Of a stretch of 64,000 bases of DNA, positions 13,912-24,092 are shown one piece after another (positions within the stretch are counted from its first letter, which is position 1; every line of letters begins with the position of its first letter). Origin of the DNA: Pelecanus crispus (lineage: Eukaryota > Chordata > Aves > Pelecaniformes > Pelecanidae); assembly GCF_030463565.1 (NCBI RefSeq), contig NC_134662.1, forward strand, positions 5,123,001-5,187,000, in the 5' to 3' direction. The notes under the pieces are model-generated. The model was not told the DNA's origin. It ran no database searches and saw nothing but the letters and a program-made list of their open reading frames with translations. The position numbers and the translations under genes were made by a program.

Positions 13912-14640
13912 TGCAGCGGGGCTGGCTGGCAGGGCAGCGGGGCAGGCAGGGGGGGCAAGGCGGGGGGGGCAAGGCAGGGGGGCTGGCTGGCAGGGCAGCG
14001 GGGCAGGCAGGGGGGGCAAGGCAGGGGGGCTGGCTGGCAGGGCAGCGGGGCAGGCAGCGGGGCTGGCTAGCAGGGGGGCAGGCAGGGGGGCTGGCTGGCA
14101 AGGCAAGGCAGCGGGGCAGGGGCAGGCAAGACGAGCCGCGGGACAGGCAGGCAGGGGCCGGGAAGGCAGGCAGGGGGGCAGGCAGGGGGGCAGGGGCCGG
14201 GAAGGCAGGCAGGGGGGCAGGCAGGGGGGCAGGGGCCGGGAAGGCAGGCAGGGGGGCAGGCAGGGGCCGGGAAGGCAGGCAGGGGGGCAGGCAGGGGGGC
14301 AGGGGCCGGGCAGGCAGGCAGGGGGGTAGGCAGGGGCCGGGCAGGCAGGCAGGGGGGCAGGCAGGGGCCGGGAAGGCAGGGGCCGGGAAGGCAGGCAGGC
14401 AGGGGCCGGGAAGGCAGGCAGGCAGGGGCCGGGAAGGCAGGCAGGCAGGGGCCGGGAAGGCAGGCAGGCAGGGGCCGGGAAGGCAGGCAGGCAGGGGCCG
14501 GGAAGGCAGGGGCCGGGAAGGCAGGCAGGGGCCGGGAAGGCAGGCGGGCAGGGGCCGGGAAGGCAGGCGGGCAGGGGCCGGGAAGGCAGGCGGGCAGGGG
14601 CCGGGCAGCGGGGCGGGCAGCCTGCAGGCAGCCAGGCAGC
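13912..14640. repeat. G-rich minisatellite, 24-bp period core, in SLC25A42 intron 1
   Basis: The left part (13912-14130) is a loose array of GGCAGGG/GGGGCTGGCTGGCA units. From about 14155 it becomes a regular array whose clearest unit, GGCCGGGAAGGCAGGCAGG plus CAGGG, repeats every 24 bp around 14380-14500. The + strand carries dense G runs, compatible with G-quadruplexes. The array begins about 0.4 kb downstream of the SLC25A42 first exon. Because 24 is a multiple of three and the unit lacks stops, long meaningless open frames arise on both strands. Confidence 0.92.
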
Positions 14641-15560
14641 GCGACCCGGGGCCGGGCTGGGCCTCCGGCGCGGTGCCGCAGCTCGGCGGTCACCACGGCA
14701 AAGGCCGGCGCCGCTCTCCCGCAGCGCGGGCCGGCGCCCGGCGCGGCCCCAGCCGCTCCCCCGAACTCCCGGGCAGAAGCGGGGGGCGGCGAGGCCCGGC
14801 CAGGGAAGCCAGAGCCCGGCCGGGCCGCCGGGACAGCACGGAGGGAGACGGGGGCGGAGGGGGAGGCGAGGCGGCGGTGACCCCGCGGGAGGCCGCGGCA
14901 ATGTCACCCGGCCCCGCACGCCGCGACACGGCCCGGGGCCGCCCAGCCCTCAGGCGCGCCGCGGCGGCGATGGGCGGCCAGGGCGGCGCCAAGCTCCGCC
15001 GCGGGCCCCGGGCCGCCCCGCACTCACCGGCTGCGCTCCGCTCCGCGCCGCCTCCGCCGCTGCGCCCCGCGGCCGCCAGGCCTCCCCCTCCGCCGCTGCG
15101 CCCGCGGGAGGCGGGGCTCGCCCTGACGGGCGGCCAATCCCCGCCGGAGGGGCGGCACCGTGCGCGGGGAGTGGCTGCGCCGTCGCAGACAGGCGGCGGC
15201 AGCGGCCAACCGCTACCGGGAAAGGGGGCGGGCTGCGCGGCGGGGGGCGGAGCGCGGTGTGGCGGTACGGAGCGGGGCGGGGGAGCCCGGCGCCGGGGCG
15301 CGCAGCTCCCTGCTCGGTGCCCGGGCTCTGCCGCCCGCCTCCCCCGGGGCAGCGTGCCGCGCCCAGCGCCTATCCCGCACGGCAGCGTGCCGCGCCCAGC
15401 GCCTGTCCCGCACGGCTGCCTGCCGTGCCCGGCCCCGGCCACCCCCGGAGGGGCCGCCTGCCGTGCCCGGCCGCCGGGGCCTGCCCGGTCCCGGTGTTCC
15501 CGTGGGGCTGGCCGGTGCGCCCTGCAAGGCAGCACACCCCTGCCTGCCTGCTGCCGTGCC
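14640..15560. promoter_or_regulatory. CpG island / SLC25A42 promoter
   Basis: This segment is extremely GC-rich and CpG-dense, with an inverted CCAAT box at 15134-15138 and a second CCAA-type motif near 15204. It surrounds the noncoding first exon of SLC25A42. No TATA box is seen in the right place, as usual for housekeeping promoters. The CpG density was judged by eye. Confidence 0.75.
15028..15120 (-). other. SLC25A42: SLC25A42 noncoding first exon (5' UTR, upper limit approximate)
   Basis: A strong minus-strand donor (GCAGCCG followed by GTGAGTG) lies at 15021-15027 inside a CpG island. An inverted CCAAT box (15134-15138) lies just upstream. This fits a 5' UTR exon spliced over about 9.3 kb to the ATG exon. 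The transcription start itself cannot be read. Confidence 0.5.
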
Positions 15561-15639
15561 AGGCCTGCAGCTGCGTCCCTGCAGGGCTTTGCCCGACAGC
15601 CCCTGCACCCCGGGTCCCCACGCTCCAGTCGGGGTTACA

Positions 15640-17346
15640 TAGAAGCAGCTCAGCAAAAAATGCGTAAAGGAACAGAAAAGATGGCTGTAGGTGTTGGAAA
15701 ACAGCTGAGGGAAGGAAAATAAATCCAAGCTTTCCTGGCCCTAGGGCGGAAGCCCGTGTTTGATTCTCTCACAGCACCATGTTAAGCTTTTGGCTGCTTG
15801 TCACCCGTCCCACGCGCACCAGCGAGGCCAAGCCCGAGAGAGCCGGGCTGCACCCGTTGTGCTCCCCAGAGCAAGCAGGCTCTCTCCAATGCAGGGCACC
15901 CACAGGACTTAGGACCTGGGGGTTTCTCCATCAGCTCTTCTCGGCCGCTCTGCCACAAAGGAGCGGGGCACCTTCACCAGAGGATCGCAGCCAGGAGCTC
16001 AGAGCAGCGCGCAAACACGCCAAGCTTTTCACGCAGCAGGAAGACAGGAGACCCAGGCAGCCTCTCCTCCTACAAAGGCTGCCGCGGGGTTAGAAGCCTT
16101 TGAAGAACACAACGACCTTTGCTGTCTGCTGGCAGATAGCTCAGGGCTGTGGGAGGCTTGACTTACAAACTCATCAGCAAGGCATTTCCACCACCTTTCT
16201 TTTCCTGTCTCAAAAAGGCTCCATGAAGAGCCAACCACCCTTGTACATTTTTATAGTTTATAGTGTCAACATTTCTACAGAGATATCACATTAGAAAACA
16301 TCCACTCAAGTACAACATCAGTAGCAGCGCAGGAGGAAGGTTCAGCACCCAGAGCAGAGCTGGTAACAACGTAGCCCAGCAAGACACAGGAACCGCTTGG
16401 CCAGGGGCACGCAGAAGCCTTCAGCTGAGACTTCAGAACCTTTCTGGATGTTTCACCTCTCCTGTTTTGCCCCCAAGTCCGCAGTTGTCTTCAGCCCACA
16501 AGGCGCACAGCCTCTTCATTACAATTACAGCACTCTTGGATTAGGGAAGCGCTGCCCTGCTAAGACAGAACCAAAGCCTGGGCTCCCCAGCGCTGGCTTC
16601 CTGCTGCGTGGTACCACTGCCAGTTTGTCCCTGCTTTGAAACTACCATCCTCGCTACCAGTCCCTGACTTGCTCATCTCACTGAAAGAGAACATGAACTT
16701 TCCTCCTGGATGCAAATGGCAACTTCATAAAGTAAATTGCTTTGGGCCATACTATCTAAAATCCTTACTTTGCTTTTGTTTAAAAGGTTACGTTGGCTGA
16801 AAATCCAAAACAAAGAAGCAACACAGAATATGGTCAGCAGTAAAGTAACAGTAGAACAGTACAACAGGACAGAACACATTCACAAATGACGGGATTCCTC
16901 CTCACCCATCCCATTACTGGATCAGGCTGCTAGCCTGCATCGGCAGAGAGCAAAGGAACAAATCAGAACCAGCTGCCACGGTACGTACCAAACTCCTACC
17001 AGAAAAGATCCACTTTTGCTCTTAGTGCATAGAGCAGAGCACGTGGGAACGGCCCTGTTCTGTACACAGGTAACATACATAACAACAGGGGGGAGCAGAT
17101 CACCTTCAGGCATAGATGATTCGGGGAATGATTACTACACAGAGTTGATTTGCAGCCGTGAATGCATTAAGCCATTTCAGCTGTAGCTCCCACTGAAAAG
17201 TTCACCACAGCCTCACAAGCCAGGCATTTGCTTCAGATATTCCAGTTCAATGTAACTGCAAATTAATCCATGCCACTTTGTTTCCCTCCCCTTAGACTTC
17301 ATGTACGCAGCCATCTCGAAGCTCCACTACTCAGCAGAGTGCTGAT
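15640..17346. other. Interval between SLC25A42 promoter and ARMC6 stop codon
   Basis: The right part must hold the ARMC6 3' UTR (minus strand). I found no canonical minus-strand AATAAA between 15.7 and 17.3 kb, so the ARMC6 polyadenylation site is unassigned. No other gene is supported. Confidence 0.5.
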
Positions 17347-17559
17347 TCACTGAGCTAGGCTTCCCTTCTGACCTGTCCACAGCTCTCGGAGCTCCACTTT
17401 GCAGCCAAGATCCCTCAGTGCAGCTTTGGCCACATCATCACAGTCCTTGTGTGTTGCACGAGCTTCTGTTATTAGGTTCTCAGCTCCCATCTCCAAGATG
17501 GGCTGAGAAAAGTCCCGGCTCCGGGAGACCAGGTTGCGGATCAGCATGCAAGCCTGTTT
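17347..17559 (-). CDS. ARMC6: ARMC6 coding exon 7 and stop (residues 398-467)
   Basis: Encodes [20 protein letters not shown] through [10 protein letters not shown], then TGA. The acceptor is CTCCTCAG. Confidence 0.95.
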   Translation of the reverse strand, partial: KQACMLIRNLVSRSRDFSQPILEMGAENLITEARATHKDCDDVAKAALRDLGCKVELRELWTGQKGSLAQ

Positions 17560-20500
17560 CTGAGGAGAGAGGTAAATGAGAGATATTAGCATCTTTTGTA
17601 GGGAAATACCATCCATGTAGGATATGCTGGCACACACAACGCAGATCGGGCTCCAACTAAAGAATCTTCTCTGGGCAACCAAATGTGAGATGCTGTAGAC
17701 AGCAACAAACTATTTCCTGGAAGAATAAAATCCATGGACAAAAGTGTGGCTGCTATTTCACATTGAAGTTTATACAATAAAACTTCCTGCAATTCTCAGA
17801 CACCAGCAAATCTCAAACACCAGCCAGGCAATACCAAGTACTTCTTTAAATAATGCTAAGACAGACTTCTCCAGTTACAGGCACCTCCTCTGGCAGCTAG
17901 CTTAAACTACTCCTTCAGAAAATATTTTCTATGGTATTTTAACACTCTGGAGAGCGCAAAAGTGGACACAGGACCTACTGAGACTTGCATGAGAAACCAG
18001 AGGCTAACTTCTTGCCATGTAGGTGTTTTATTTGACTCTGGAGAACAGATGGCAATGCCTCCTATAGGATAGATAACATCGTAGCACAGGCTGGGGCTGA
18101 AAGAGCCTATGCTCATCCTGCTCTTTCAAGGAGGAGAAGTAGTAATACCTGGAAGAGAAGCACGGCATTCCACAGTTGCTTGAACCTGAATTCAGGTGGA
18201 TTTGAAACCCAAACTAAATTTTGCTCTGATCACATCAGGGTGACAGATGTAGGGAGTCCTGCAGTTAGATGCTGCGTCCCCAACATACTCGGAACCTTTT
18301 GGTATTTGTCAAGAAGAGGACAAAATCCCAATGAAGCAGTGAACACAGCCAACACCAATCCTGAATAAATAACTGAGTGCTCTGAGGCAAATACCTGTAC
18401 GGCCACTTCTCGTGGGTGCGCTTTCATAGCCTGAAGAGCTGCCAGCGCCCCTCCGCCTTCCATGATGACGTTACAGTTCTCAGGTTTGCGCAAAGCCAAC
18501 ATGCACAAGGCTGCACAACCTTGCTCACAGATCTGCAAGACATGGGGAAAGAAACACTCACGGACTGCAAATGTTGCTTTAAGGGAAGAAGTGTTTGGCA
18601 TTTGTTTACTTTTTTGGCAATTTTTAAATTTTTTTTTTTTTTTTTTAAGTTTCTTCCACTGAAACATCCTGCTTCTCTGGCATGTAAAGCAAGTTTTACA
18701 CCCCAGAGGTATAACACACTGTATCCAGTATCCATCTGATTCAGGAACAAGAAAAAAACCTAACATAATAAGGTGGACATACCTTTACATTTACACAAAT
18801 ATTTGCCAAAGCATGCACTTAACCACTCTACAACAACTGGATGGTAAAGGTTTAACACATTGTTCATTTAACAGCTGCACTTAGAATGTATCTGCTCTCA
18901 GCATAAGCTGTCTATCACAAGTCAGAGCAACGAGATAACACAGACGAGATAACGCAGCTCCATCATGCAGCCCAAACCTGATCTCCATCCACCAACCACT
19001 TAGGCACGTACCTGAGGGTTGGCAAGGTGATGGCTTATAGCAAGCACAATGAGGTCCGTTCCCCCGGCATTAACGATGGCATCTTTCACGTCGTCATTAC
19101 CCGCAACCGCTCGGATAGCACTCAGCACCTGCTTCACCACGTCCTGCGTTCATCAAGAAAAACCAGCTTAGAAAGCTGCAGAGTTTTACAGACTTTTGAA
19201 CGCCAACCAGAACGTCCCCAGTGACTCCGCTCAAACAGCTGTAACTCCCAATTACAAACAGCAACACTATTCTCAAGTCACTCACACCTCAGACACTTTC
19301 TTGCTATGACAGAGTAATAAGGAACCTTGTTAGTTTGGCAGGGGTTTTCAAAGAAGCTTAAAGAATCAAACATCAACCCTCTGGGACCCAGCACCTAAAT
19401 CCTCTTGAATCTCCTCTAGTTAGAATGGTGGAAAACTAGAAGCTCAGCTTTTCTGGGAGCAAGCAGAGTTCTGCTTGTGGAGGACAGAGGAAGTTAACTA
19501 TGAGCAAGGGGCTCAGAATTCCTGCATTCTTATCTGACAGAACACATGTAACCTAGTTCTGTGTATAAGGCCGTAAGTAGGGAGGCAAATAGAGATCAGT
19601 GGTTGGGTTTCAACCCTAACTGCACCTAAAATAATGCATACTCTGAGGGCCATTCACAGCCAGGACTTTAAACTGAAAAGCATGCCCTGCTGCATTACCT
19701 CCACTCCCAAGTACATTTTATATTGCTCACCGGATGGTCAATGCAGTCAGCCAGGAGAGCCACCATAAAATTTAAGCCGCCAAGGTCCACAATTTCTTGA
19801 CAGAATTCATTCCTGACAGAGAGGCGAGAAAGGGTGGCACACAGTTCACTGAGAACACTGGAGTTATCTGTGAATGCTGCAGAGGACAGATGATGAATGG
19901 AGTAACTACGAGGAAGGAGTGGTGTTGCAGAATTAAGACAGTTTACTTTGCTTCATTTTAAAAAAAAAAACAACCCACAAAACAGGAAACAGTGAATTTC
20001 CCTTTATATATTAAAAGGCATCAGCACAGATGACATCCTGTTCACCCTGTATATAGCCTGAGATAGAATATCTTTTCTTGGCAAGAATGCACCACCTCAG
20101 TGGGGATGATGTGCCTGTAAACCTGCACTGGGCTGTAAAATACTTCCTAGATAGACTGACAAATAGCTCTGATAACTGTCACCTTGGTGCTGCTGATGGC
20201 CTCTGGAGCAGCACGTTGTTTTTCTCTCTCAGGGCACATTTCATCAAAAGAATTAAACACCATTTTAGTGGCAAATTTCCGAATCGTCTCTGGGGAGCTT
20301 CAAGTACGACAAAGCACAGTTTTGAGATAAGAAAGCGCAGATGATTCAAAATTAGGATCAACAGTCATGGGGTTCGTTTTACCTTTTGCAGCTTCAATGA
20401 GGACTCTTAACCCATCATTTTCCAACACAATCATTTTGGCATGATCATGTGCGTGACCAAAGGGCACGCGGATGTCATCATCGAACGTCATGATCCTGAG

Positions 20501-22354
20501 CGCCGAGCAGGCCGTTCGGACGACATCGGCACTGTCTCCGTGCTGGACTATGGCTCCAGTCAGAAGTGGGAGAACCCCACCTTTCACAAAGTCCTGACGG
20601 TTCTGCTCGTGTTTCAGACAGGCATGCCGAATGCATCGGATCCCAGCCAGCGTCATTTCCGCATCCTCCCTATATTCTTTCAGAGTTTGTAGCAGTAGAT
20701 CCTGGCCAGTGGAGTCAAGTAGGTCTGGCTGCCCATCCAAGATGGCAGACAGAGTATAAAAGGCTTTCAGCATTAAATTTCTGTCTCCTGAAGCCAACTG
20801 GCAGGCAGAGAATACCACAGAATAGGCACCATTCTGCCCAGCCAGGTAGCGGAAAGCCAGCTGTTCTTTGCACTGATCAGTGAAGACCACCAGCTGCTCG
20901 GCCATCTCAGCAAGATCGGCGTCAGCAATGGCTCTCCCAAGGGAATCTAAAGTCTAAAGAAGAGAATGAGAGTTACTTTTCGATCTGAACTGTGAAGGAA
21001 CAAGAACAGCTCTTTACAGTGAGACAAATTTGCTTATTGAAAATAATAGCCTTCTTTTAAAGTAGTTTGACATATCTAAGAAATGGCTGTCTCAAAGAGC
21101 AGCATTTTCTCTTCACGCACAAGACCCTTGGAGGAATGGGGGCTTCTCTGCACTTCTGCCACGAATGTCACACCATCACTGTACGCCAGTCTGACCAGCA
21201 GCAGGTAAACTGGGCCCAACTAGAGCATTTCACAGGGGTCAGTGGTGTGCACAATTATTTTTATATTCGTGCTGGTGAGGGACTGCATTCATTCTTTTCA
21301 TCTATCCTCAGAAGGGCTAGATAACAGCTACCGCTTAGGTTACTTGTACCTCTTTCATTGAAGTTCTTCTGTGGTTGGAGTTTACCTGACAACAGCAGAA
21401 TCTGCTTCTAAGTTATGAAAGGCAGTCTCTGCATTTCCTAGGTAGGAAATGCTGGCATTTTGGACTTATACAGATACTTCCACTGAAAAGTGCAAGCTAG
21501 CTCTTTGAACTTTTATATTATTCCTAGCTTGCAGAACAGATGGGATTAACTGCTTGTTGAAGAGCTGACAAAGAAATGGGACAGAGGCAGAAGTCGAAGG
21601 TACATCTCATTATCCTTAGTCTATTACTTAAACTATTATATAACCCTGATCCTTCGAAGACAACATAAATTTGTGCTCCTACCAGCAAAATTTCATGCTT
21701 TTGCTTTTGACCATTTTCAGAGGCAGGCTGCCGCACAGCTTTCACAATATTGCTTAGGTCAACACCTAAAAGGAAAAACAGAAACAAGATTAATTAGTTG
21801 CAGGAGCTTGGGTAAAATTTGTCAAGTTAGCCACAGTGAACAAAGATAAGCTTATTGTAAAGCATGGATCAATGCACAAAGATGCTGAAAGGTTGCCAAA
21901 GGTCTGGCTAACTATGATGGTCAAATATGTCCTGGAACAAAACATCAATTCTAGCTAAATATCAATTGGGGGGGACCAAAAAAAAAAGACAAAAAAAAAA
22001 AGTTGAACTTCATTCACCGAATTGCACCCTGCAGTTTCACCTACAGCAGTTTCTCAGTCATAATTACTCCATGAAACTAGGTTAGCATTAATAGGATCTG
22101 TGTTCCACTTCACAAAGGCTTCTTTTCAATACCAGATGATCAATCTTTGCATGCACATTCTATTAAATTTTGAGATATGCAAAACCTCGGTCTGTAATAA
22201 CCTGAACTGCAAAAGTAGATGAATTTACAATACCTTGGGACTCAAACTGCTGCACAGCTTCTCTCACAGCCTCTTCTGGATCCATTTCAAATTCTGTAAT
22301 GTTTTCTTGCACTGCATCATCAAACGTTTCCTGCGCAATCTGTTTTGATCCCAT
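17347..22354 (-). CDS. ARMC6: ARMC6, armadillo repeat-containing protein 6 (complete, 467 aa)
   Basis: Seven coding exons chain in phase on the minus strand: 22354-22234, 21765-21683, 20953-20383, 19876-19731, 19143-19012, 18532-18395 and 17559-17347. They total 1404 nt, or 467 residues plus stop. The protein is a solenoid of armadillo repeats that closely follows human ARMC6. The N-terminus reads [16 protein letters not shown], then [19 protein letters not shown], the block [15 protein letters not shown], and a C-terminus ending [13 protein letters not shown]. The ATG chosen (AAAATGGG) aligns with the start of the conserved block. A longer N-terminus, as in some mammalian isoforms, would need upstream exons I could not identify. 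Cellular function is poorly defined; armadillo folds typically bind proteins. It diverges from SUGP2 across one CpG island, as in human. Confidence 0.96.
18395..18532 (-). CDS. ARMC6: ARMC6 coding exon 6 (residues 352-397)
   Basis: Encodes [19 protein letters not shown] through PREVAVQ, a typical armadillo repeat. The acceptor is CTTGCAG and the donor GTATTTG. Both ends are phase 0. Confidence 0.95.
19012..19143 (-). CDS. ARMC6: ARMC6 coding exon 5 (residues 308-351)
   Basis: Encodes [20 protein letters not shown] through HHLANPQ. The acceptor is ACGCAG and the donor GTACGTG. Both ends are phase 0. Confidence 0.94.
19731..19876 (-). CDS. ARMC6: ARMC6 coding exon 4 (residues 259-307)
   Basis: Encodes [19 protein letters not shown] through ADCIDHP. 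The acceptor is CTGCAG and the donor GTGAGCA. Confidence 0.94.
20383..20953 (-). CDS. ARMC6: ARMC6 coding exon 3 (residues 69-259), armadillo core
   Basis: The largest exon, with most of the armadillo repeats. Two acceptors stand 7 bp apart (TTTAG-ACTTTAG). Only the upstream one, at 20953, keeps the frame, giving [17 protein letters not shown]. The donor is GTAAAACG. Confidence 0.94.
21683..21765 (-). CDS. ARMC6: ARMC6 coding exon 2 (residues 41-68)
   Basis: Encodes [10 protein letters not shown] through KQKHEILL. The acceptor is CTTTTAG and the donor [15 protein letters not shown] is identical to human. Confidence 0.93.
22234..22354 (-). CDS. ARMC6: ARMC6 coding exon 1 (residues 1-41)
   Basis: Begins [11 protein letters not shown] and ends QQFESQG. 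The donor is GTATTGT. The exon itself extends upstream to about 22386 (acceptor GACAG), so a 5' UTR exon precedes it. Confidence 0.93.
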
Positions 22355-22589
22355 TTTACTTGAATGGGATAAACTGCTTCCTCGTCCTGTCATTAAGATA
22401 GTCCACAATTAGTTTGGGTACAAAACCTTCTAAGGTTAATCAGAAACAAAGGAAGCGACTTGCTCTTTTCCAAAACAAAAGCACAGAACTTGAAAACAAA
22501 AATATATAATCAAAGGGATTTTTTTTTCTTATCGGGCAGAAATATAACAATTAGAAGAAATAAGGAGGAATTTCACAGGCCCAGGATTT

Positions 22590-23970
22590 GCACTGGGAAG
22601 TCGCCGCTGCTCTGCTGCGGCTGGGCGTTACCGTGACACTGCTCTGGCTGCACCTCGCCCGCCAGACGGGCACGGCCCCGGCACCCGCCACACTCGAGGG
22701 CTAACGGAGCCCGGAGCCCCTCGGCCTGCCTCTGCCTCTGCCCCCGCTCCCACAGCAGGGCCCGGTTCCTCCCCGCACTCCCCTCAGCGGGCCAGGCCGG
22801 CCGGGCGGGCCCAGCCCCTCAGGCTTTCGGCGAGGCCTGCCCCGGAGAGGGCCCAGGAACCGGGCGCAGGTACTGGGGGAGCTCCCGGGCGCACAACCGG
22901 GCCTCGGTTCTCCTCCCGACCCACCTCCGTCGTCTGCCGCCCGCAGCGCCGCTCCCTGACGGGCTCCTCCCGCCTGACAAAGAGCAGCGGGCTGAGGGGA
23001 GCGGCCCTGCTCGGCCGCCGTACACCGCCGGCTCCGCCCCGCCCTCCGCCGGCCCAGCCCTCTCAGTGCGCATGCGCCAAGGCAAAAAAAAGTCACGCCA
23101 ATCCCCCTCCGGAGAGAAAACGCGGCGCGAAAAAGAACCCGGGCTGTGCCAGTGCGCATGCGTCCTCCCTCACCGCGCTCCTCTGCGGTCAGCTGCCTTC
23201 TGCGCATGCGCAGTATGCGGGTACTCGCTGAGGCCGGCCCACCGGGCAGCGGGTGCCCCGGGGCCCCGCCGACGGCGCGGAAGGCTGCGGGCCGCTCGCT
23301 CCCGCCCGCTCCCCTTCTGCTTACGGCGCCGTCCGACCGGGGACCGCACCCTCACCGTTAGTACCGCCCCGCGCCAAGGCAGCGCTGCCCTGAACGCCCC
23401 CGCTGTGAGGGGGATGAGGCGGCCGCGCCTGCGTGGCGGCAGGGCCTGTACCGCGCAGGCGCGGCGGGGAGGGGCGGGGCGAGCGGCGTCCCGCGGGGGC
23501 TGCTGGGAGGTTCCCGTGTGGCGGGGAGGCTGCGGGACCGGGGCGGGGGGGGCCGCCTCGGTGAGGGCAGGGCCGGCTCCCGGCGGGGGCGGGCCGCGGG
23601 GCGGGCCGGGGGCGGCTCCTCCTTCTCCTCCTCCTCCTCCTCCTGCCCCCCCCCGGTGCCTGCGCCTGTGGCAGCGCGGGGCGGTGGGCAGCAAGCCGCC
23701 GGGGGCCGCCCGGTGAGGGGTGGGAAGGCGGGAGGCGCCAGCGGCCGCGGCTCCCCCTCACGCTGCGCTTCACCTCAGGCTGGGCCGCCCCGTTCGGGGA
23801 ACCGGGGGAGGGAACTGCCCGCACCTCACGGGGATCCGCCCGGGCCGAGCCCGGCGGGGGTGGTCCGGGGCGCCGGGAAGGTGCCGGCAGCGATAGCGGC
23901 TCGGCGGCGGGAGGACCTTCCCCAGCGTCCGTGCCCCGGTCAGGGACGGCATTGTGCTGTTTTGCTACAG
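22590..23970. promoter_or_regulatory. CpG island, bidirectional ARMC6/SUGP2 promoter
   Basis: A GC-rich, CpG-dense block separates the first coding exons of the divergent genes ARMC6 (minus) and SUGP2 (plus). Candidate plus-strand donors for a SUGP2 5' UTR exon are at 23561 (CTCG then GTGAGG) and 23713 (CCCG then GTGAGG). A candidate minus-strand donor for an ARMC6 5' UTR exon is at 23168-23173. An E2F-like GCGCGAAA is at 23125-23132. CpG density was judged by eye. Confidence 0.82.
23067..23212. promoter_or_regulatory. Cluster of three NRF1-type palindromes
   Basis: The motif TGCGCATGCGC occurs at 23067-23077, at 23153-23163 with one mismatch, and at 23201-23211 in full (TGCGCATGCGCA). A weaker GCGCAGGCGCGG lies near 23454. 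NRF1 binds this palindrome and drives housekeeping and mitochondrial genes (known). Binding here is inferred. Confidence 0.7.
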
Positions 23971-23977
23971 GATAAAA

Positions 23978-24092
23978 ATGGCCTCTCGGCGGATCACACG
24001 GGAGACGTTTGATGCTGTAGTGCAGGACAAAGTTAAAAGGTATCGCATGGACCGGAGTGATGCTATAGAGGACACAATCCATCATTTCAAAG
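23978..24092 (+). CDS. SUGP2: SUGP2 coding exon 1 (residues 1-39)
   Basis: Acceptor TTTGCTACAG at 23970 and 7 nt of 5' UTR precede the ATG. The exon ends ...IHHFK with donor GTAATG. A separate 5' UTR exon lies in the CpG island. Confidence 0.95.

Larger units (their letters stand above)
5695..15020 (-). other. SLC25A42 intron 1 (no coding exon seen)
   Basis: A roughly 9.3-kb AT-rich stretch between the noncoding first exon and the ATG exon. It holds a CR1-like remnant at about 10.72 kb and poly-T runs (for example 8361-8378). At the promoter end it holds the G-rich minisatellite. Open frames here lack conserved composition or flanking splice sites that would chain, so I call none coding. Confidence 0.6.

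Noticed and set aside
13912-14640. CRISPR-like appearance of regularly spaced repeats
   Set aside because: There are no unique spacers between units and the unit is a low-complexity minisatellite in vertebrate DNA.
13804-15722. Long open frames of 371, 281 and 603 codons on both strands over the SLC25A42 promoter
   Set aside because: They are built from Gly/Arg/Gln or Pro/Ala/Cys/Leu strings that follow the G-rich repeat and CpG island. They are open in several frames and both strands, and no domain or splice pattern supports them.
20300-20382. Continuation of the ARMC6 exon 3 frame past the donor (residues after AAK ending LKTVLCRT)
   Set aside because: A consensus donor at 20382 and in-phase joining to the conserved AFTDN exon show that this part is intron read-through.
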